From an uncultured Clostridia bacterium (lineage in GTDB: Bacteria; Bacillota; Clostridia; Christensenellales; UBA1242), in the NCBI GenBank assembly GCA_944382715.1, contig CALWNC010000008.1, positions 1 through 58,110 of the forward strand: a stretch of 58,110 nucleotides of DNA. The letters are read 5' to 3'. A program made the position numbers and the translations under genes. This document shows positions 53,036-58,110 of this stretch, in pieces; within the stretch, counting starts at the first letter, position 1; each line of letters starts with the position of its first letter. Below the pieces are notes generated by a model. It ran no database searches. It was not told where the DNA came from and worked only from the letters and a program-made list of their open reading frames with translations.

Positions 53036-54243
53036 AAAAATTTCAATACCTTGCAAGAGATTTAGAGGGCAAGAAAGTTAAAGGTACATTCATTGCTGAA
53101 AATGAAGAAGAAATGAAAAAGAGTCTTGCTAAAAATAATCTCTTCCTTGAAAAATATAAAACAATCTCTAATAAAAAGCCAAATGCGTTCTTTTCAGTAA
53201 CGGGCAAGGTTTCATTAAATGAGCTTTGCAATTTTTGCACGCAATTTTCCGTAATGATTACCTCTGGAATTGCCGTTATTGACTGTATAAAAATACTTAA
53301 AAATCAGTCTTACTCAGGCTTTTTGCGAAAAACCCTTGAAAAGGTTGAAGAAGACCTTTCAGCAGGTCTAATGCTTTCGCAGTCAATGAAAAAGTACCCA
53401 AAAGTCTTTCCAAACTTTTTTGTTTCAATGGTTTATGTGGGAGAAACTTCGGGACAACTTGATACAATTCTACTTTCGGTTTCTGATTACTACACGCGTA
53501 GACAGAAAAATTCAAAGAAAATCAAGTCAGCTTTAGCATATCCAATTGTACTTGTTGCTCTCATGATAGGTGTGCTTGTTATAATGCTTGGTTTTGTTAT
53601 TCCAACCTTTATTGATACTTTTAGTGAACTAGAAGTTGAAATGCCATTTATTACGATGGCACTATTTAATATATCAAACTACTTGACAGCCCACTGGAAA
53701 GATATAGCACTGACAGTAATTATTGTTGTTTTACTGCTCTATTTATTCCCAAAAACGAAGATAGGTCGCTACACCTATGATATGCTTAAAGTTAAACTTC
53801 CAGTATTTAAACAGGTAACAATGGCGACTTTCACTTCAACTTTTACTCAAAGTTTTGGTTTGCTTTTAAATAGTGGACTTAATATGGTGACGGCTCTTGA
53901 TGCTTGCTCTAAAATTATTAACAATAAATATCTTGAAAAACAATTTTTGGTTATGAAACGCGATGTCGAAAGGGGGCTTCCACTTTCTCAATCTCTTGAA
54001 CTTAATATGAAACTTTCTCAGGTTCTAATTCAAATGATTTTGGTTGGTGAAAAGACGGGTAATCTTGATAAAATTTTACTTCAAACATACGACTATTTTG
54101 ACCAACAAATTGACAATGCCTTAAACTTAATTACTACCATCATTCAACCAATAATTCTCGTGTTTTTAGGCGTTTCTATTGCAACAATCTTTATGGCTAT
54201 CTATATGCCTATCTTGAATATGATTACCACTCTTAATGTTTAA
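53032..54243 (+). CDS. pilC: PilC-type inner-membrane platform protein (T2SSF family)
   Basis: From the ATG at 53032 the protein has 403 residues. Two T2SSF domains are visible: FCTQFSVMITSGIAVIDCIKIL near residue 70 and TFTQSFGLLLNSGLNMVTALDA near 275, each with the following ALxxxxEDLSxG/RGLPLSQSL pattern, and three membrane helices. It is the platform that the motor ATPase acts on. The ATG overlaps the TGA of the peptidase gene. Confidence 0.93.
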   Translation: MKKFQYLARDLEGKKVKGTFIAENEEEMKKSLAKNNLFLEKYKTISNKKPNAFFSVTGKVSLNELCNFCTQFSVMITSGIAVIDCIKILKNQSYSGFLRKTLEKVEEDLSAGLMLSQSMKKYPKVFPNFFVSMVYVGETSGQLDTILLSVSDYYTRRQKNSKKIKSALAYPIVLVALMIGVLVIMLGFVIPTFIDTFSELEVEMPFITMALFNISNYLTAHWKDIALTVIIVVLLLYLFPKTKIGRYTYDMLKVKLPVFKQVTMATFTSTFTQSFGLLLNSGLNMVTALDACSKIINNKYLEKQFLVMKRDVERGLPLSQSLELNMKLSQVLIQMILVGEKTGNLDKILLQTYDYFDQQIDNALNLITTIIQPIILVFLGVSIATIFMAIYMPILNMITTLNV

Positions 54244-54253
54244 GGAGAGATGT

Positions 54254-55930
54254 ATGTTTAAAAATGATATCTTAATTAGTTACTTTAAAAAGAATAAACT
54301 GGTAGAAACCAAGGTCTTAAATGAGCTTAAAGATAAACTCAGTTTGACTGGCTTTGACGCACTGGAATATCTTTTTTCAAAGGGGATAATTTCAAAAACA
54401 GATTATATTAATGCACTTTCATATTACTTTAATATTCCGAGCATAAATCTTGACCTTCTCAGTGTGGACTTTGATTTTGAGCAGTACTTTTCTCTTGATG
54501 TGCTACAAAAACATAATTTCTTGCCCATTTGCGAAATTGATGGAAGCGAACTAATTGTTGCCGTGTCAAACCCCGAAGACATTCAAATGAAATCCATAAT
54601 TTTGTCAAGTACACTTAAAAAGATAAATTATATTTTGGTGGACGAAGAAAAGATAAAAAAGTTCCTTTCTTCTTATGGTGCTAGCAAATCTACCAAAAAT
54701 GCTCTTGACACCATCATTGATGAAAATGCAGAAAAACTTGCAAGCATTGAAACAACAGAAATTCTTGACATTCAAAACGCACCAGCTGTAAAATTTGTCG
54801 ATGCAATAATAAAAGAGGCAATTCCACTTCAGGCTAGTGATATACACATTGAGCCTCGGGAAGATAAAGTTGTTGTGCGTTATAGAATTGACGGAGACCT
54901 TGTAAAAAGGGCAGAATTCCCAATTGATTCATTTAATGCAGTTTGTGCGAGAATTAAAATTATATCAAATATGGACATTGCAGAGCGTCGTGTTCCACAA
55001 GATGGTAGAATAAGAATGGAGATTGACGGCGAGGAGTATGATTTTCGTGTGTCTACACTTCCAACAATCTTTGGTGAAAAGTTCGTTATAAGAGTTCTTG
55101 ACAACAAACTTTTCTCATATTCAAGAAAAGAACTTAATTTCTCAGACGAAGCAAATGAAGTTATTGAGAAGATTCTCAAACACCCTCACGGCATCATTCT
55201 TTTAACTGGTCCAACTGGCTGTGGTAAAACTACAACTCTTTACGCATTTTTAAAAGAACTAAACAAGGAAAGCAAAAATTTAATTACAATTGAAGACCCA
55301 GTCGAATATTCAATGACGGGTATAAACCAAATTCAAATTAATAACAAGGCAAATTTAACTTTTGCTTCCAGCCTTAGAAGTATCCTAAGACAAGACCCAG
55401 ACATTATAATGGTCGGCGAAATTAGAGATAGTGAAACTGCGAGTATTGCAATTCGTGCAGCAATTACAGGTCACCTTGTGCTTTCAACTCTGCATACCAA
55501 TAACGCACCGGGTGCAGTGCTAAGACTTATTGATATGGGTATAGAGCCTTATCTTGTGAGCGACGCACTTGTTGCAGTAATTTCACAAAGACTGATAAAA
55601 AAACTTTGCCCAGCTTGCAAACAAAGCACCATTACAACTCCTGAACAAATGAAAGTGCTTTGTCTTGACAAGCCACACACAATCTATACTCCAAAGGGCT
55701 GTCCATTTTGTCACAATACGGGCTATAAGGGAAGAATGGCAATTCACGAAATTATGTACATGAATGACAATGTTAGAAATAAATTAAATTCAAATGCCTT
55801 AGACCAAAATTCTCTCAAGCAAACGGCAATTGAAAATGGTATGTCAACACTGGCAGAGTCAGGCAAAAAATATATATTGTCAGGTACAATTGCTTATGAA
55901 GATTTAATAAGCCTAATGCTTGGAGAGTAG
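54254..55930 (+). CDS. pilB: PilB-type pilus extension ATPase
   Basis: The 558-residue protein has an N-terminal MshEN-like domain, then DIHIEPREDKVVVRYRIDGD, Walker A GPTGCGKTTT, the Asp box ITIEDPVEYS, Walker B IIMVGEIRDSETA, the His box THLVLSTLHT-like segment, and a four-Cys zinc site (CPAC near residue 452, CPFC near 482). It powers pilus extension. The ATG at 54254 follows AAGGAGAG. No PilT retraction ATPase is in the window. Confidence 0.95.
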   Translation: MFKNDILISYFKKNKLVETKVLNELKDKLSLTGFDALEYLFSKGIISKTDYINALSYYFNIPSINLDLLSVDFDFEQYFSLDVLQKHNFLPICEIDGSELIVAVSNPEDIQMKSIILSSTLKKINYILVDEEKIKKFLSSYGASKSTKNALDTIIDENAEKLASIETTEILDIQNAPAVKFVDAIIKEAIPLQASDIHIEPREDKVVVRYRIDGDLVKRAEFPIDSFNAVCARIKIISNMDIAERRVPQDGRIRMEIDGEEYDFRVSTLPTIFGEKFVIRVLDNKLFSYSRKELNFSDEANEVIEKILKHPHGIILLTGPTGCGKTTTLYAFLKELNKESKNLITIEDPVEYSMTGINQIQINNKANLTFASSLRSILRQDPDIIMVGEIRDSETASIAIRAAITGHLVLSTLHTNNAPGAVLRLIDMGIEPYLVSDALVAVISQRLIKKLCPACKQSTITTPEQMKVLCLDKPHTIYTPKGCPFCHNTGYKGRMAIHEIMYMNDNVRNKLNSNALDQNSLKQTAIENGMSTLAESGKKYILSGTIAYEDLISLMLGE

Positions 55931-55971
55931 CAATTTATTTGCTTTGCTAATGCTTATATGGAGAAACCATA

Positions 55972-57297
55972 ATGAATAAACAGATAGATATTAGTGAATA
56001 TGTGGCTTTTAGAGAAAGTTACAAAAAGAATAAAGACAAATATAGTGAAAAATTAAAAACGCAAAACATAAGAGAATTTTGCACAAATCAGGATATTTTA
56101 AGGGAAAATGAATTCAAATTTAATTTAGATTTGGGAATGAATTCCATTTCAAATCAATATTCTACTAAGCTTTGTTGGCTCTATGCCACTTTAAATTTTT
56201 TAAAAACAAGTATCGCAGAAAAATTAAATGCAGACAAAATGACCTTTTCACTGTCTTATTCTTTTTTGGCTTTTTATGATAAACTTGAAAAATCAAACTA
56301 TCTCTATCAAATGATTATTGATTTGCCAGATGCTACTGACTTTCATTTTTGTGATAGTAGTAATTATGACGAAAGTTTTATTGAACTGCTAAAAAACCCC
56401 TTTAGAGAAAATGGTTCGGTATACTTTGCACTGCATTTAATTAAAAAGTACGGCGTAGTTCCATTTGAAGTAATGCCAGAAACGGTAACTTACAAATCTC
56501 CAGACGATTTTATTAGAGTTTTTTCTCAAAAATTAAGAAGTGATGTTTACAAGCTTATTGAGGCAAAAAGTGCAAATCTTGACCAATATGAATTAAAAAA
56601 TCGGTTTTTAAATGAAAATTATTCAATTTTAGCTTTGGTTTACGGCGAACCACCAACTAGTTTTGATTACACATACAAAAATATTTTTGTTGAACAGATT
56701 AAGGTTTTTGACATCACTCCAGTTCAGTTTTTGGATAGGTTTTGTACGGTTAATCTTGACGACTATGTTTTGGTTGCTTGTAATGACATTTCAAGTAAGC
56801 CATTTTATAGTGTATTTGAAAGGAATTATTATAATAATATTTACGGCGAAGATTTTTCTTACCTTAATCTCCCAATTGGTGAAGTTAAGGATCTTGTATT
56901 AAAGCAATTAAAGAGTGGTGAGGCTGTTATATTTAGCTCAGAAAACAAAAAGTATAGAGATATAAATAGTACAGTTTTGGATTTGCGTTTGTTTGACTAT
57001 GAAAAAATATTTGGGATTTCTGATTTAACTAGAAGACAGGCTCAAGAAAGTATGGACATAACCAGCAAACATTGGCTGGTATTTAGAGGTGTACAAATAG
57101 AAAATGGTGTGCCAGTTAGATGGAAAGTTGAAGACAGCAGGGGTGTTTCTGAAAATAGTAATGGGTATTATGTTATGAATGATAACTTTTTTAACCACTG
57201 TGTTATGTTCGCATTCATTAGTAAAAAGCATCTATCAAAAAAACAGCAAAATGCCTTTAATCAAAAGCCAATTAAATATAACAAACTTGGTTTGTAA
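55972..57297 (+). CDS. PepC/bleomycin-hydrolase-like C1 peptidase with altered triad
   Basis: The 441-residue protein has the length and order of aminopeptidase C. Residues 61-72 are NQYSTKLCWLYA, with the oxyanion Gln62 and nucleophile Cys68. FRENGSVYFALHLIKKYGVVPFE matches the next conserved block, and KHWLVFRGV carries the His (367). The segment normally reading VENSWG is VEDSRG, so the catalytic Asn is Asp388 and the following Trp is Arg390. The protein may have reduced or changed activity. It begins 41 bases after pilB and may be co-transcribed with the pilus genes; a functional link is not evident. Confidence 0.78.
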   Translation: MNKQIDISEYVAFRESYKKNKDKYSEKLKTQNIREFCTNQDILRENEFKFNLDLGMNSISNQYSTKLCWLYATLNFLKTSIAEKLNADKMTFSLSYSFLAFYDKLEKSNYLYQMIIDLPDATDFHFCDSSNYDESFIELLKNPFRENGSVYFALHLIKKYGVVPFEVMPETVTYKSPDDFIRVFSQKLRSDVYKLIEAKSANLDQYELKNRFLNENYSILALVYGEPPTSFDYTYKNIFVEQIKVFDITPVQFLDRFCTVNLDDYVLVACNDISSKPFYSVFERNYYNNIYGEDFSYLNLPIGEVKDLVLKQLKSGEAVIFSSENKKYRDINSTVLDLRLFDYEKIFGISDLTRRQAQESMDITSKHWLVFRGVQIENGVPVRWKVEDSRGVSENSNGYYVMNDNFFNHCVMFAFISKKHLSKKQQNAFNQKPIKYNKLGL

Positions 57298-57851
57298 ATC
57301 TGTAATTAAACATTAAAAAACGAAAATTCGATATAAATTAGAGTTATTTTCATTGAAATTTGCAGTTTTTGTGAGAAATTTAATATAAAACTTATTACTT
57401 TAATTGAAGCTCAATTTGTTTAAGTCCAAATACAAACTGGCATTATTTGTATAGGTTAGTAAAAAATATAAATTTCTTAAAATGTTCTTTCTTGCAGTAA
57501 AGAACTTTAAGGTTTATAATTTTTCTATTGAGATTCACCTATTTGCTTGGGTTTTAATTTATAGAATTTTTTTTATCTTAAGAATTTGGTTTGTGTGTTT
57601 AATAATTAATATGATTTTTAGCCATAAAATAAATAATAAATGACATAAGGGTAAATTTTATTATTTGGATAAAAAGTTTTTTTATAACTATTAAGAGTGG
57701 TTAAACTGCTTTTGATAGAATTTTTTATTTTCACAGCTACTTGTATAGTGAATTTTACTGAACAAAAATCTTAAAATTAAAAAAAATAATTGACACAAAA
57801 CGAAGTATATGCTATTTTATAATAGTGACGAAAACGAGAGTCAAGGGAAGT
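57298..57851 (+). other. AT-rich gap before tRNA-Thr
   Basis: No gene is visible. GTTCTTT pairs with AAAGAAC at about 57485-57508 and may end the peptidase transcript. TTGACA at 57790-57795 has TATTTT 17 bases downstream and TATAAT at 57818, so a tRNA promoter lies there, although the -10 choice is unclear. Confidence 0.4.
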
Positions 57852-57926
57852 GCTACTATGGCTCAGTGGTAGAGCACCGCATTGGTAATGCGGCGGTCGT
57901 GAGTCCGATTCTCACTAGTAGCTCCA
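57852..57926 (+). tRNA. tRNA-Thr (anticodon GGT)
   Basis: GCTACTA pairs with TAGTAGC as acceptor stem, GCTC/GAGC forms the D stem, CCGCA/TGCGG encloses TTGGTAA (anticodon GGT), and GTGAG/CTCAC forms the T stem. CCA is encoded. 75 bases. Confidence 0.93.
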
Positions 57927-57931
57927 AAAAG

Positions 57932-57964
57932 GTCTAAACGAAAACTAGTTTAGGCTTTTTTTAA
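57932..57964 (+). terminator. Terminator of tRNA-Thr, copy 1
   Basis: GTCTAAAC pairs with GTTTAGGC (one wobble pair), then seven T. Confidence 0.75.
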
Positions 57965-57994
57965 TTTATAAATCTCACGAGTGTCTACCACAAG

Positions 57995-58070
57995 CCATAA
58001 ATGGCTCAGTGGTAGAGCACCGCATTGGCACACGCGGCGGTCGTGAGTCCGATTCTCACTAGTAGCTCCA
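57995..58070 (+). pseudogene. Damaged duplicate of tRNA-Thr
   Basis: The D arm, T arm, 3' acceptor strand and CCA match the intact copy exactly. The 5' acceptor strand (CCATAAA) no longer pairs with TAGTAGC. The anticodon arm reads CCGCATTGGCACACGCGG, one base longer, with an A-C mismatch and an enlarged loop. It should not fold as a tRNA. Confidence 0.7.
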
Positions 58071-58075
58071 AAAAG

Positions 58076-58108
58076 GTCTAAACGAAAACTAGTTTAGGCT
58101 TTTTTTAA
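58076..58108 (+). terminator. Terminator of the damaged tRNA-Thr, copy 2
   Basis: Identical to the copy-1 terminator; the duplication offset is 144 bases. Confidence 0.7.
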
Positions 58109-58110
58109 TT

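Overview
The window is strongly AT-rich bacterial DNA with Gram-positive style signals: AGGAGG-like ribosome sites, TTGACA/TATAAT promoters, many U-tailed intrinsic terminators, and CIRCE operators of the HrcA type. It looks like an uncultured low-GC Bacillota, probably Clostridia-like; I cannot name a genus. TGA is a true stop here (it ends ogt, the PilX-like gene and the prepilin peptidase gene, the last two with overlapping starts), so the standard bacterial code applies.

Layout. 1-73 is the tail of an upstream gene. 496-5387 is a five-gene operon of unknown purpose: P-loop kinase, GT4 glycosyltransferase, transglutaminase-like protein, CYTH-like protein, GT2 glycosyltransferase. 5.4-14.4 kb holds single genes: a decayed SpoIID-like lipoprotein, a DapB-like dehydrogenase, YolD-like, a VanW protein with a perfect 84-bp tandem repeat, a CCA-adding enzyme, a membrane/zinc-ribbon protein and an SDR. 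15.0-17.4 kb is a small mobile-DNA scar around tRNA-Arg(CCT): a full-length but twice-broken DUF3800 gene behind a structured RNA leader, and a broken conjugative pilin-like gene with a run of eight G.

17.6-31.7 kb is the storage-glucan block: ROK glucokinase, glucose-6-phosphate isomerase, then malQ-glgB-glgA-glgP and a GH13 amylase. Together they would phosphorylate and isomerise glucose, build and branch glycogen, and break it down again. No glgC is present; a sugar nucleotidyltransferase lies on the other strand at 33.2-34.1 kb. GlgB ends in two AT-hook-like motifs and GlgA starts with a 328-residue repetitive extension, so two disordered tails face each other across the gene junction.

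Between the converging amylase and nucleotidyltransferase genes lies 1.5 kb without genes. It includes about 700 bp of a degenerate ~41-bp repeat with A-tracts every 10-11 bases. 34.5-36.4 kb carries an isolated phage tail-fibre-like gene and its small partner. 36.7-49.3 kb has housekeeping and accessory genes: an RNA methyltransferase, an orphan prepilin, a GT87-like membrane protein, Hsp20 under two CIRCE sites, ogt, an ABC-F ATPase, a doubled ThyX with FolD, and a LysR regulator. 49.6-55.9 kb is a compact type IV pilus operon (prepilin, PilM-like, two minor pilins, peptidase, PilC, PilB), followed by a PepC-like protease with an altered catalytic residue. The window ends in a 144-bp tandem duplication of a tRNA-Thr(GGT) and its terminator, in which the second tRNA copy is damaged.
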